10,772 nucleotides of DNA from positions 1-10,772 of the forward strand of contig CAZCIU010000082.1 in assembly GCA_964498765.1 (NCBI GenBank). Reading direction: 5' to 3'. Shown here in pieces: positions 1 through 7,533 of this stretch. Source of the stretch: UPXZ01 sp964498765 (lineage in GTDB: Bacteria > Bacteroidota > Bacteroidia > Bacteroidales > Paludibacteraceae). The translations under genes and the position numbers were made by a program. Under the pieces are notes generated by a model. The model had not been told where the DNA came from. It ran no database searches and worked only from the letters and a program-made list of their open reading frames with translations. How positions within the stretch are numbered: position 1 is the first letter of the stretch; every line of letters begins with the position of its first letter.

Positions 1-57
1 ATGTTGAATCATTAAAAAAATGCCCGACTGTCAGATGAAGTCTTAGCTAATACATCT

Positions 58-93
58 AAAAAAAGCGGCTTCTTGAAACAAGATGCCGCTTTT
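58..93 (-). terminator. Intrinsic terminator closing the minus-strand gene cluster
   Basis: The 9-base arm AAAAGCGGC (61-69) pairs with GCCGCTTTT (85-93). After one T/T mismatch (70/84) the hairpin continues with TCTTG (71-75) pairing with CAAGA (79-83) around a 3-base loop. On the minus strand the stem is followed by seven consecutive T residues (positions 64 to 58), the classic intrinsic terminator form. It lies 23 bases past the lipoprotein stop codon. The plus-strand T-run is only four bases, so termination should be mainly on the minus strand. Confidence 0.88.
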
Positions 94-116
94 CAAAAGT
101 AAGGTATTAAACGCTA

Positions 117-791
117 CTACCTGATGAAACTTATTTTTGCAAAATCGACATACTGGAAGGCTTCTTTCTTGTTAATAGTAATGAAGCATTTATATGTGCC
201 TGAAGCTCCATTATCTTTACTGCTTACATCAATATATGCAGCATTATTTGCACCAATCTGATTGCCGGATTTGTCTAATTCCATCCAAGTTACAATCAAC
301 TTCGGATTGCTGAATCCGGTAGTAGAAGCATTAGCGAAATCAGTTATCCGCACCTGAAATTCGCATACTACCTGCCCGTTTTCCTGGATATCAGTTATCA
401 CAAAGCGGGTTACTTCATAGCCTGCACCTTCTGCCACTTCAAAAGGTACGGTGTTGCCCACTATCGTTACTTTTTCCTTGTTAATGTCTTCTTGAAATTT
501 TGTTCTGACTTCCTCTAACTCCACCTTTTGTTTTTCTGAAATTTCTCCTGCTTTCTTCATTGTTTTTTCGGAGTACTCGGTCAGTTTGTCCATTTGGGCT
601 TTGTATTTGGCTTTTATGATGCTGTCTTGCACGTTCTTATTATAGACGAGTGATGGCATGTTACCCAGAATGTCGTTTTTGGAAAGTTTGCCTGTTGACT
701 TGTCTCCTTCGCCGCTACTTACACCACCGCAGGAGGCAAACATGGCTGCCGTAACGATTAGAGCGACAAATTTATATTTATAATATTTCAT
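117..791 (-). CDS. Predicted lipoprotein with coiled coil and C-terminal beta domain, function unknown
   Basis: This encodes 224 residues. I chose the ATG at 791 because it gives a lipoprotein signal peptide: Lys-rich start MKYYKYK, hydrophobic stretch to residue 17, and lipobox FASC with the lipidated Cys at 21. The frame is open to another ATG at 854, but that would add 21 residues in front of the signal. After the Cys comes a G/S-rich linker (GGVSSGEGDKS) with few acidic residues, so it is only a weak match to the surface-export signals of Bacteroidota lipoproteins. Residues about 53-107 are rich in Lys and Glu and look like a long helix or coiled coil. Residues about 108-224 alternate hydrophobic and polar residues, as expected for an Ig-like beta sandwich. 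It follows the exported protein gene at 862-1449 by 70 bases and is closed by the terminator at 58-93. I recognise no family. Confidence 0.85.
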   Translation of the reverse strand: MKYYKYKFVALIVTAAMFASCGGVSSGEGDKSTGKLSKNDILGNMPSLVYNKNVQDSIIKAKYKAQMDKLTEYSEKTMKKAGEISEKQKVELEEVRTKFQEDINKEKVTIVGNTVPFEVAEGAGYEVTRFVITDIQENGQVVCEFQVRITDFANASTTGFSNPKLIVTWMELDKSGNQIGANNAAYIDVSSKDNGASGTYKCFITINKKEAFQYVDFAKISFIR

Positions 792-861
792 AATTTTACT
801 TTTTTTGAAAATTAAAAGTATTTTATAGCTATGTTTGCGGGTAAGAAAACCCATTATCTCC

Positions 862-1449
862 TTATTGAACAGGAATATTTCTAACCTGTATCGGCTCTAC
901 TTTCGACATATTGGACCCTACGTTTCCCCCATTACTTGAATACACATAAAATTCAATTTGTACCACTTCGATACTGCTAAGAGTAGTGGGCAAATCCGAG
1001 AAAACAAATTCATACTTCACGGGAATACCTACCGGATTTTCTTTGGGACCGCTGATTTGCGTGAAAGTGCCCACTTCCTGACCCACATATAAGTTACCTT
1101 TGGCATCATAAGCATTAACGCACTCTTCATTGCCGCTTCCACAAGGTTTACCCAGTGCGGTTTTTACGCCATTTTGCCTGGCTTTCACACCCAATGTCAG
1201 CAGCACTGCTTGAGTCGTACTATCTCTTTTACAAGACAGCACTTCTAATTCAATTAATTTTTGAGCATCAAAATCCATTGCCACGAAAGTTTCGTTGCTC
1301 ATATTGATTCCCGTAGTACTTTCGCCCACCTTACGAATGAACGAACCTAATTTTGATTTTTTCTTTTCGTTCTTCTCGGTGGATTGACTGAAAGCATTAC
1401 CTACCAAACAGAAAACAGCTAAAACTGATAATAATACTACTTTTTTCAT
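862..1449 (-). CDS. Small exported protein with predicted beta-sandwich fold, function unknown
   Basis: This encodes 195 residues. A Sec signal peptide is clear: MKK, a hydrophobic core to about residue 17, and likely cleavage after NAFS, leaving Gln22 as the first mature residue. No lipobox Cys is present, so the protein should be periplasmic or secreted. A Lys-rich linker (24-40) is followed by a mostly beta region (about 52-195). Cys73, Cys103 and Cys110 are in the mature chain; the CGSGNEEC loop at 103-110 could hold a disulfide. There is no T9SS sorting domain. The start ATG is preceded by an A-rich run, normal for this phylum. With the lipoprotein gene 70 bases downstream it probably forms a transcript of two genes, or of three if transcription reads through from the giant gene upstream. 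I do not recognise the family. Confidence 0.86.
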   Translation of the reverse strand: MKKVVLLSVLAVFCLVGNAFSQSTEKNEKKKSKLGSFIRKVGESTTGINMSNETFVAMDFDAQKLIELEVLSCKRDSTTQAVLLTLGVKARQNGVKTALGKPCGSGNEECVNAYDAKGNLYVGQEVGTFTQISGPKENPVGIPVKYEFVFSDLPTTLSSIEVVQIEFYVYSSNGGNVGSNMSKVEPIQVRNIPVQ

Positions 1450-1622
1450 TTTTTTTTAATTTAATTGTTAGTAATGTGAAAATTTTATTTTATAACTCTG
1501 ATTCTTGTAAAATTAACATAGTCTGCCGAAACTACAACAGTGGCTTTTTAGCTTTTGATTCTGCCGTATTTTTTCTAAAAATATGACATAAACAGTTGCT
1601 TATTGGCTTGTCGTTGAAACGA
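1450..1622. other. Intergenic gap after the giant T9SS gene
   Basis: The gap holds the promoter candidate at 1508-1537. Just after the giant gene's stop there is a small inverted repeat, TCGTT/AACGA (1611-1622), but no T-run follows it, so I do not call a terminator. Read-through from the giant gene into the two small genes is possible. No small reading frame of note is present. Confidence 0.5.
1508..1537 (-). promoter_or_regulatory. Candidate Bacteroidota-type promoter for the two small exported proteins
   Basis: Read on the minus strand, TTG at 1537-1535 is separated by 19 bases from TAATTTTA at 1515-1508. The Bacteroides sigma-ABfr promoter is known as TTG or TTTG at -33 and TAnnTTTG at -7, with about 19-21 bases between. 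The -33 element and spacing fit; the -7 element differs at its last base. Transcription would begin near 1500, giving a leader of about 50 bases before the ATG at 1449. Such a match can occur by chance in AT-rich DNA. Confidence 0.35.
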
Positions 1623-1844
1623 TTATTCTTTTATAAACTTTCTTGTCACAACTCCATTGTCTGTTTCAATCTTCACAAAATAAATTCCCCGTGATAAAGC
1701 AGAAATATTGATTTTATTTTTCGAATCGTCATACTGACAAACCACCTTACCTGACAAATCCAATATTTCTAATCGGTTAATTTGTATTTCGCCATTTTCA
1801 ATTCTCAACTCGTCTTTTGCCGGATTCGGATAGAGTGTGTAATT
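1623..1844 (-). other. T9SS type A C-terminal sorting domain
   Basis: Residues 1693-1765 of the giant protein. Visible marks of the family are the opening YPNPAKDEL, the middle LEILDLSGKVV, the ISALSRGIYFVKI segment and the basic end TRKFIKE. In known T9SS cargo this domain is recognised at the outer membrane and removed by the PorU sortase. Its presence implies that the genome encodes T9SS, although none of the machinery is in this window. Confidence 0.93.
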
Positions 1845-4800
1845 CCTTGCTGCGTGAGCCTCTGCAGCCTCCTCAATGCTGGTCTGGACAAAGCCACCAA
1901 CTGTGATGGTACGCTGCGCCGATATGCCCGAGCCGTCTATGGCGGTCGCTTTTACGGTAATTGTGCCATTACTGCCCCTACCTATGTAAGTGAGCAGTCC
2001 GCTTTCAGAGATAATCGCCAGATCAGCTCCTTCGGTAATCTTCCAATTCACACGTTTGTAGGTAGCCATAGCCGGTAGTATTTCGGCATAGAGATGTAAA
2101 ACAGGCTGATCGGATGTCAGTTGTATGTTTTTCTCTATGGATTGTATGAAAAGACTTTGGGCGAAAGTAACAGCAACAGATTGATTGGTAGTTACCGTAT
2201 TGGAACTGCCCGAAATAGTATTGGCAGTTGTGCCTTTAACATATTGCGGACTCATTGCTTGCTGTTCAAGACTAATCCATTTATCGGAATAGCTGCTGCT
2301 GTACGACAAGGCATAATAAGCATCTTCAGGTGCATTGATGTCGGTGAAGCTGTTTTCATAACCGGAAGCTGTCGTAATAATTTGCATATTCTCCGGCGAG
2401 GTTCCGCGCAAAATGCTATAGCTGTTAATCAAAGCTCCTTCATATTTAGTCCATATCAAATTGATGGCATTCCCCAATCCTTTGTTAATCATTACATGCA
2501 CATTGCAGTGTGTTTCACTCATCTGACTTCTCCCACCGAAAGTTGTACCCAAAGCAATGCGATAGCGGGATTTCCTTACCAATGGGTCGGAAGACTGGTC
2601 GATATACATTTCTGCCGTAAGCGGCACTTCATCTATCTTTACAAAATTATTGGTACTGCCCATCTCTTTGTATATCTCAATTTTATTGAAAATACTGATA
2701 TCGAGATCCGTAGGAGTTGTCCAGTTGATTTTAGTTTTCCCTGTACCTGCATCTACCGTAACCAAAGCAATCTGAGGAGTCAGGTTTTGTCCAACTACAT
2801 CCGTTGTCTGTCTATAGACCAATTCACCACAACTTTCATCATTATACACCAACTCTATCCATTGTGTTCCATTTTTGGGGAATATCACCACAGCATCCAA
2901 GCTGCCTGCACGCCGCTTAACGGTAATTTTATTTACATCGGAAGGGGCTATCACATTCATTCCCGACACATTTTCGGCTGTGACAACTTGCATGTTGTCG
3001 GATGTGCGAATATACACCTTTTTGGTCGGGTCATTGAATAAATCAGGCAGGGTAAAAGGAATTTCGCATTTAGCCAGCACAGTAGTCGGTAAACTGAACG
3101 CCATATCCACATTCTTGCGCACTTTAAGCGGACGATCAACCGTTTTGCCGCCTACGGTAACTTGTACGTTTTTCAAGCCGGGAGTATTCCACAGTACATT
3201 CCATGAATTAGTACCAGCCGCAACAGCTTCTCCGCCATCCCAGTGCCACGTTACCACGCCTGTTTCAGTGCCGGTATAACTGATGTTGACTCTTTTGCCG
3301 AGGCAAGCCGTCTGCGGCATTTTGATGTTTACCTGACTTTCTACCGTAAATTCATAGACGGTAGAGAATGGCGAATGTTCGTTCCACAAGTCTATTGCCT
3401 GCACTTGTAGTTGATACGTTTTCCCAACCTGAAAGCGCGAAGCGGGCACAATCATCTGTGTACCCCGTCGGTAGCCGCCGTAATCGGGAATAGCTATGCC
3501 AACGTCTTTCAGCCCATTCATCGGGGAAAGGATAAAACTGCCCGCACCCGATTTGCCTTTTTCCTTTACGCTGATATTGTAGCGCATCTGTGTAACCGGT
3601 GTTTCGGCATCTACGGCTGCATCCCACGACAAAAGGATTCCCTCATCCGTTTGGGCCGCGCGCGCGTTCAGCGGCGCTTGCGGTGGGGTGTTTTTAATGC
3701 GCGAAAGTATATCGTAGCTTTTGGCATCGGGTACGCCATCGCCGTTCAGGTCGACAAAGGGGTATATCCCCTTACTTTCATTACTGGGAATGCTCTGTAA
3801 ATTTCCCGGATGGGTAGCGGCTATATCCTGCCAGCGGATTTCCATATTGGGATAAAAATAAAGTATGCCAACGTAGAAAACTATATCGGGATAGCCGTTG
3901 TTATCCACATCGTAAATGGAATAATCTTTACTTAGCCATTGATCGGTAGGAAGTTTTATTTCCACAGGCTGGGAATTATACATATATGTCTTATCGCCTA
4001 AATAGCAATATAAGATTTTTTTCTCGGCGTCCAACTTAATAAAATCGGGATAGCCGTCATTATTTAAATCGGGCAAATCAGTTATTTGAGCACTATAAAC
4101 AAGCGGTGTTTGTATTTTGGTAAATTGACTGTTTCCATTATTCAAATAAACAACCACTTTACCATTTTGTGAATTACTGCAAATAATATCATAAAACCCG
4201 TCTTTGTTTAAGTCCAAAGTATAACCATATTCAAGTTTCTCGATGAGATTCAAACGGGTAAAGTTTTTATTGTCGCCTGCATTCATATAAATGCCGGTTC
4301 TGTTGTCTGAACTGTACATCATCGAAGATACCATATCGGGATAGCCGTCATTATTAAGGTCTATCCATTGTACTTCCTTATTATTTACTCTTTGCCAGAA
4401 TCTTACGCTATTTTCAAAGAGATTAATCCCTTTGGTGTTATTTGCCGTAAATGTTTCGGTACTGTATTCAAAATCGAAATCATCGCCGTTGATAAACAGG
4501 TTTCCTTTGTTAGTTTCACCAACAAAATCGGGCAGTCCGTCCATATTGAAATCCATAAAATGGATATAACTTGGCTTTAAGTCGGAGTTATAGGTACGCC
4601 CCACTTTGGTAAATTTGCCTTGACCATTGCCTTCCAATATACCAAATATATTATAGTTTGGATTGTTGTAAGCCGTGCCTGATACAAGATCCAACTTACC
4701 GTTCATATCGGCATCGAAGAATTGCCAGTCGTTTTGATAATTCAGCCCCAGTTTATTCTCTTCAAACTTTACGGCATATACCTCTAATTGTTTTTCCGTC

Positions 4801-6920
4801 AAGCCGGATTTATTGCCCGCGCCGTCCGTTACCTGCAAGGAAATGGTTTTCCGTCCGGCGGTATTATAGACCACTTTCCACGTGCCGTTGCTTTCGGAAA
4901 CAATTTCGCCGCCTTCGCCCATATTCCAGTTGTATTGATATGATTCTTTTTTGGGCGTTTTTAATGTTAAGGACAACGTATCGGCGGTAGTAGTTTGGGT
5001 GTAGCCCATATTGAACTGCGAACTTAACTGGGTATGACTGTAAACTGCCTCGCTGCTCCACGCTCCGCCCCGTCCATGCGCGTCAACCGCCTGCACAGCT
5101 ATGTAGTAGTTGCCGGCGCTCCATCCGCCGGTACGCATCAGGCGGAAAAGCGCGCTACTGCAATTGCCCGCTCCGGTACGCCTCCGGCTTCCATCTGCAT
5201 TGGCATAAGCGTATAAAATATCACCTTTGCCCGGCTCGGTACCGATGCGCAGGGCGTAAGTGAGGTCGGGCACGGCGGTCAGGTCATCGCTGCCGGGTTT
5301 CCATTCAATACGCAATACCTGCGCGGCGGCATCGGCTATAAAAGTGGGCACCGCCATTCGCGCGGGTGAGTTGTTGGTTTTTACAGCATCGAATGTGCCG
5401 AGCAGATTAAAAGTACCCAAGTCTTCACATCTCAAAACACCTCCTTCTTGGTGACAAATTAATTGATGTTGAATGGTATAAAAATTTGTTTTTCCACTAT
5501 TATCCAAGTCGCCGGCAATCCAGTTTACCGATTTTGAATCAGGAGGAGTTGTACCCCAATAGTCCCATTTTACATAATCAACAAACGATTCGGCATCCTT
5601 CGCTACGCTCCATCCGGAGGTGGCATTGCATTTAATACGGTATAATTTGTGGTTTCTTGTTTCTGTATCCCACTGTGCCGCAATCACTTCATATATACCG
5701 TCATTATCCACATCCAAGCAGTCCTTGAAATAAAGTTTATCGGGTAGAGAACGTTCTTTTTTGGTAAAGGTATTGTCGCCATTGTTTTGGAAGAAAACGA
5801 GGAAAGCGTATTGCGAACTTTCGGTATAGTCAAAAGGCAGCAGGATGTCCACATCGCCGTCTCCGTCAAAATCGTAACAATACACATTGGAGATATTCAT
5901 ATTCTGCATCAAGGTTTGTTCGCGGAATCCTCCGTCACCTGTATAAATTTGCAGTGTAACCGTTTTTGTTTTACTATCAAAAAGGATATAATCGAGAATG
6001 CCATCTCCGTTCAAATCGCGGGCTGTAGGTATGCCTTTGAAAGTTCCGAAGTAGTACACGCCCTCATCGATGGAAATAAGCGCTCCGCCATTTTTATTGT
6101 CAATTAAATCCAGATAGCCGTCCATATTCAAATCTATGGTAGTAATATCTTCACTCCACGCAATTTCAGCCATGGTTGCTTGAGGCGCTTTTTGTGCACC
6201 ATCTTTCATCAATTGCTTGCGAATTACCTTGGCTAAAGAAACTCCCGAAAAACGAATGGGCGCAGCAGCTACGATAGGAGCATCTCCTTTGGCAATAATG
6301 GCATCATCGATTTCTTCCTCGTCGGTAAGTACGCGGAGGGTTTTGCGCATAAACGTGCCGTCCGGCTGCTGGAGCATAAAGTAATGTTGTTTGGTATTGC
6401 TGTTGTAGCCGTACAGGTCGGGGCGTCCGTCGCCGTCGGCATCGAGGGTAATGTCGGGCATTTCCCACTCTGTACTTTTATTATAGTCTGTACCCACGTA
6501 AGCCGGTTTTTTAATGATGCTTGGGGTAAATGTGCCGCCGGTATTGCCGGTAAAGAGGTAGGTATCGTAAATAGAATAGTAAACACCTTTAAAAAACATA
6601 TCAATATTTTCATCGCCCACATAATTACCCAAACCGATAAAATTATTTTCAATATTATCAATTCTCAGGGTAAATGGAAATGTGTAAGACGAGATTTCCG
6701 TGCCGGTGTGGCTGTAAGTTTTCAGAGAATGATTGTATTTATCATTACTGACATACTTTGTTTCCGGGTTAATAAATTCTAATTTCCCGTCTCCGTTGTT
6801 GTCATAGAGCCACTTGGAGGCAAGAGGGATGTTCGGAATTTGCACCTGTTCTGTTTGTTGTGCCGCGGCTGTCGTAGTTATCAGGCAGAGAATGGCGGCA
6901 AGAAGATAGTTTTTTTTCAT
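1623..6920 (-). CDS. Giant T9SS-secreted multidomain surface protein (two FG-GAP/VCBS propellers, Fn3, PKD, Big2, sorting domain)
   Basis: This encodes 1765 residues. The ATG at 6920 is chosen because a Sec signal peptide follows at once (MKKNYLLAAI, cleavage near AAA-QQ at 20/21). The frame is open back to a TTG at 7055, but that 45-residue extension would bury the signal. Domain order: propeller block A (about 35-515) with seven DxDxDG-like Ca-binding loops at 39, 160, 263, 302, 350, 403 and 471; Fn3 (about 525-630); PKD-like (634-716); propeller block B (730-1076) with seven loops at 736, 790, 854, 903, 951, 1004 and 1057; Fn3 (1078-1193); PKD-like (1196-1268); an unassigned beta region (1270-1380); two Fn3-like domains (1381-1475, 1476-1560); a Big2-like domain (about 1594-1676); and a type A T9SS sorting domain (1693-1765). 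It should cross the outer membrane through T9SS, lose the sorting domain and stay on the surface or be released. No catalytic domain is visible, so adhesion or ligand binding is the best guess, but that is inference. Confidence 0.93.
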   Translation of the reverse strand: MKKNYLLAAILCLITTTAAAQQTEQVQIPNIPLASKWLYDNNGDGKLEFINPETKYVSNDKYNHSLKTYSHTGTEISSYTFPFTLRIDNIENNFIGLGNYVGDENIDMFFKGVYYSIYDTYLFTGNTGGTFTPSIIKKPAYVGTDYNKSTEWEMPDITLDADGDGRPDLYGYNSNTKQHYFMLQQPDGTFMRKTLRVLTDEEEIDDAIIAKGDAPIVAAAPIRFSGVSLAKVIRKQLMKDGAQKAPQATMAEIAWSEDITTIDLNMDGYLDLIDNKNGGALISIDEGVYYFGTFKGIPTARDLNGDGILDYILFDSKTKTVTLQIYTGDGGFREQTLMQNMNISNVYCYDFDGDGDVDILLPFDYTESSQYAFLVFFQNNGDNTFTKKERSLPDKLYFKDCLDVDNDGIYEVIAAQWDTETRNHKLYRIKCNATSGWSVAKDAESFVDYVKWDYWGTTPPDSKSVNWIAGDLDNSGKTNFYTIQHQLICHQEGGVLRCEDLGTFNLLGTFDAVKTNNSPARMAVPTFIADAAAQVLRIEWKPGSDDLTAVPDLTYALRIGTEPGKGDILYAYANADGSRRRTGAGNCSSALFRLMRTGGWSAGNYYIAVQAVDAHGRGGAWSSEAVYSHTQLSSQFNMGYTQTTTADTLSLTLKTPKKESYQYNWNMGEGGEIVSESNGTWKVVYNTAGRKTISLQVTDGAGNKSGLTEKQLEVYAVKFEENKLGLNYQNDWQFFDADMNGKLDLVSGTAYNNPNYNIFGILEGNGQGKFTKVGRTYNSDLKPSYIHFMDFNMDGLPDFVGETNKGNLFINGDDFDFEYSTETFTANNTKGINLFENSVRFWQRVNNKEVQWIDLNNDGYPDMVSSMMYSSDNRTGIYMNAGDNKNFTRLNLIEKLEYGYTLDLNKDGFYDIICSNSQNGKVVVYLNNGNSQFTKIQTPLVYSAQITDLPDLNNDGYPDFIKLDAEKKILYCYLGDKTYMYNSQPVEIKLPTDQWLSKDYSIYDVDNNGYPDIVFYVGILYFYPNMEIRWQDIAATHPGNLQSIPSNESKGIYPFVDLNGDGVPDAKSYDILSRIKNTPPQAPLNARAAQTDEGILLSWDAAVDAETPVTQMRYNISVKEKGKSGAGSFILSPMNGLKDVGIAIPDYGGYRRGTQMIVPASRFQVGKTYQLQVQAIDLWNEHSPFSTVYEFTVESQVNIKMPQTACLGKRVNISYTGTETGVVTWHWDGGEAVAAGTNSWNVLWNTPGLKNVQVTVGGKTVDRPLKVRKNVDMAFSLPTTVLAKCEIPFTLPDLFNDPTKKVYIRTSDNMQVVTAENVSGMNVIAPSDVNKITVKRRAGSLDAVVIFPKNGTQWIELVYNDESCGELVYRQTTDVVGQNLTPQIALVTVDAGTGKTKINWTTPTDLDISIFNKIEIYKEMGSTNNFVKIDEVPLTAEMYIDQSSDPLVRKSRYRIALGTTFGGRSQMSETHCNVHVMINKGLGNAINLIWTKYEGALINSYSILRGTSPENMQIITTASGYENSFTDINAPEDAYYALSYSSSYSDKWISLEQQAMSPQYVKGTTANTISGSSNTVTTNQSVAVTFAQSLFIQSIEKNIQLTSDQPVLHLYAEILPAMATYKRVNWKITEGADLAIISESGLLTYIGRGSNGTITVKATAIDGSGISAQRTITVGGFVQTSIEEAAEAHAARNYTLYPNPAKDELRIENGEIQINRLEILDLSGKVVCQYDDSKNKINISALSRGIYFVKIETDNGVVTRKFIKE
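3342..3689 (-). other. Second Fn3 domain of the giant protein (GC-richer segment)
   Basis: Residues 1078-1193. It begins TPPQAPLNARA and shows the FG-GAP-linked Fn3 pattern: LLSWDAAVDAETPV, SPMNG, GYRRG and LQVQAIDLWNEHSPFS. By hand count about 52% of bases 3361-3660 are G or C, against about 34% in the adjoining propeller segment 4021-4320. Confidence 0.7.
3693..4733 (-). repeat. Propeller block B: seven FG-GAP/VCBS repeats
   Basis: Residues 730-1076. Seven Ca-binding loops, with cores such as DLNNDGYPD, DLNKDGFYD and DLNGDGVPD, recur every 48-64 residues, as expected for a seven-bladed integrin-alpha-like propeller. Each loop has the Asp/Asn ligands at positions 1, 3, 5 and 9; the loop at 736 has Asn at position 5. 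At DNA level the 14-base string ATCGGGATAGCCGT (plus strand) occurs exactly three times, at 3885-3898, 4044-4057 and 4335-4348, always encoding the GYPD part of a loop. Confidence 0.85.
5031..5348 (-). other. First Fn3 domain of the giant protein (very GC-rich segment)
   Basis: Residues 525-630. It has the FG-GAP-linked Fn3 pattern: LRIEWKPGSDDL, YALRIGTEPGKGDIL, SRRRTGAGN, and YYIAVQAVDAHGRGGAWSSEA. Bases 5041-5340 are about 61% G+C by hand count, against about 34% in propeller segment 4021-4320 of the same gene. Confidence 0.72.
5376..6818 (-). repeat. Propeller block A: seven clear FG-GAP/VCBS repeats, one degenerate
   Basis: Residues 35-515. Clear loops include DADGDGRPDL (160), DLNMDGYLDL (263), DLNGDGILDY (302), DFDGDGDVDI (350) and DVDNDGIYEV (403). 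Weaker ones are NNGDGKLEF near 41 and DLDNSGKTNF at 471. The stretch GNYVGDENIDMFF near 98-110 looks like a decayed repeat. Spacing is less regular than in block B (gaps of 121 and 103 residues early on), so the blade count may be seven or eight. Confidence 0.8.
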
Positions 6921-7200
6921 GATAAATGAGTTACGTTTTTTATTTCTAAAACGATTATATATGTCTTTAGGAGTAATTGACTGTTTTTTGCAAAACATAT
7001 CAATTGAATAATTAGCGCCAAATTTTCGACATGGATTTCTAATATCAGGAATCAATATTATGATGAATAATAACAGCGATCAGTACGCTTCTGCCAGAAT
7101 GTTTATTTATGACTAAAAGTACAAATTCTGTATTTTTAAAAAAGTATCAATGCATAAAAAAAGTTGTAATTTGAAAATAACGATGTTTTAATTAATTAAC
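6921..7200. other. AT-rich gap upstream of the giant T9SS gene
   Basis: This is the leader and promoter region of the giant gene, and also the 3' side of the small HTH gene. I found no -7/-33 pair of good quality; TACTTTTA at 7121-7114 (minus strand) lacks a TTG at the right distance. A 12-base AT palindrome (TTAATTAATTAA, 7188-7199) sits just past the stop of the small HTH gene. No terminator with a GC stem and no convincing small gene were seen. Confidence 0.5.
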
Positions 7201-7533
7201 TCAAAAGGGAGGCGGCATATTTGCAGGAAATTTCTTTTTGATACGGTATCGAACGCTATATATACTTGCTTGTTGAATATTGAATAACATGCCGATATCT
7301 TTGGTGTTCATGTTTATCAAAAAGCAAACGATGTACTGTACATTAAGCGTAGATAGCTTATTTTCGGCAGAATATATTATGTTTTTAAGAATACTACTAT
7401 CAAAATTGTCCAAAGTTTTGATGTATTTTTCTTTATTAGATTCATTGATAGGCAAGTGACCTATCCTATTTTTGAGGTTGAAGATAACCGTTTGGTAGAA
7501 AAGTTGAAAAGTATTGGGATTATCGCCGTCCAT
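7201..7533 (-). CDS. Small HTH (LuxR/GerE-like) DNA-binding protein, paralogue of the upstream regulator's C-terminus
   Basis: This encodes 110 residues, with no signal peptide or membrane helix, so it should be cytoplasmic. The last 44 residues (67-110) align without gaps with the last 44 of the TPR/HTH regulator at 7916-9598, with 24 identities by eye, including the recognition-helix stretch QAS-Y-VRYRIKKKFP and the terminal PF. The segment LSTLNVQYIVCFLINMNTKD resembles the start of a four-helix HTH, where a Leu/Thr-rich turn precedes 'keIA'-type helices. The first 60 residues show no domain I recognise. The ATG at 7533 is the first after an in-frame TGA nine codons upstream and is preceded by an A-rich stretch. 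It may act as a stand-alone regulator, or compete with or dimerise with the larger paralogue. A decayed fragment of a larger regulator is an alternative, but an intact start and stop argue for a functional gene. Confidence 0.72.
   Translation of the reverse strand: MDGDNPNTFQLFYQTVIFNLKNRIGHLPINESNKEKYIKTLDNFDSSILKNIIYSAENKLSTLNVQYIVCFLINMNTKDIGMLFNIQQASIYSVRYRIKKKFPANMPPPF

Noticed and set aside
792..854. Alternative ATG for the lipoprotein, 21 codons upstream, 7 bases after the preceding gene's stop
   Set aside because: It would place a charged stretch before the lipobox signal; the start at 791 gives a standard lipoprotein signal peptide.
1782..3800. Several plus-strand frames up to 306 codons opposite the giant gene
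   Set aside because: They are antisense to a protein with clear domains throughout, lack signal peptides or recognisable motifs, and arise from codon bias of the real gene.
6921..7055. In-frame 45-codon extension of the giant T9SS gene back to a TTG
   Set aside because: It would put 45 residues before an obvious Sec signal peptide; the ATG at 6920 gives a normal exported protein, so the extension is treated as leader sequence that happens to be open.
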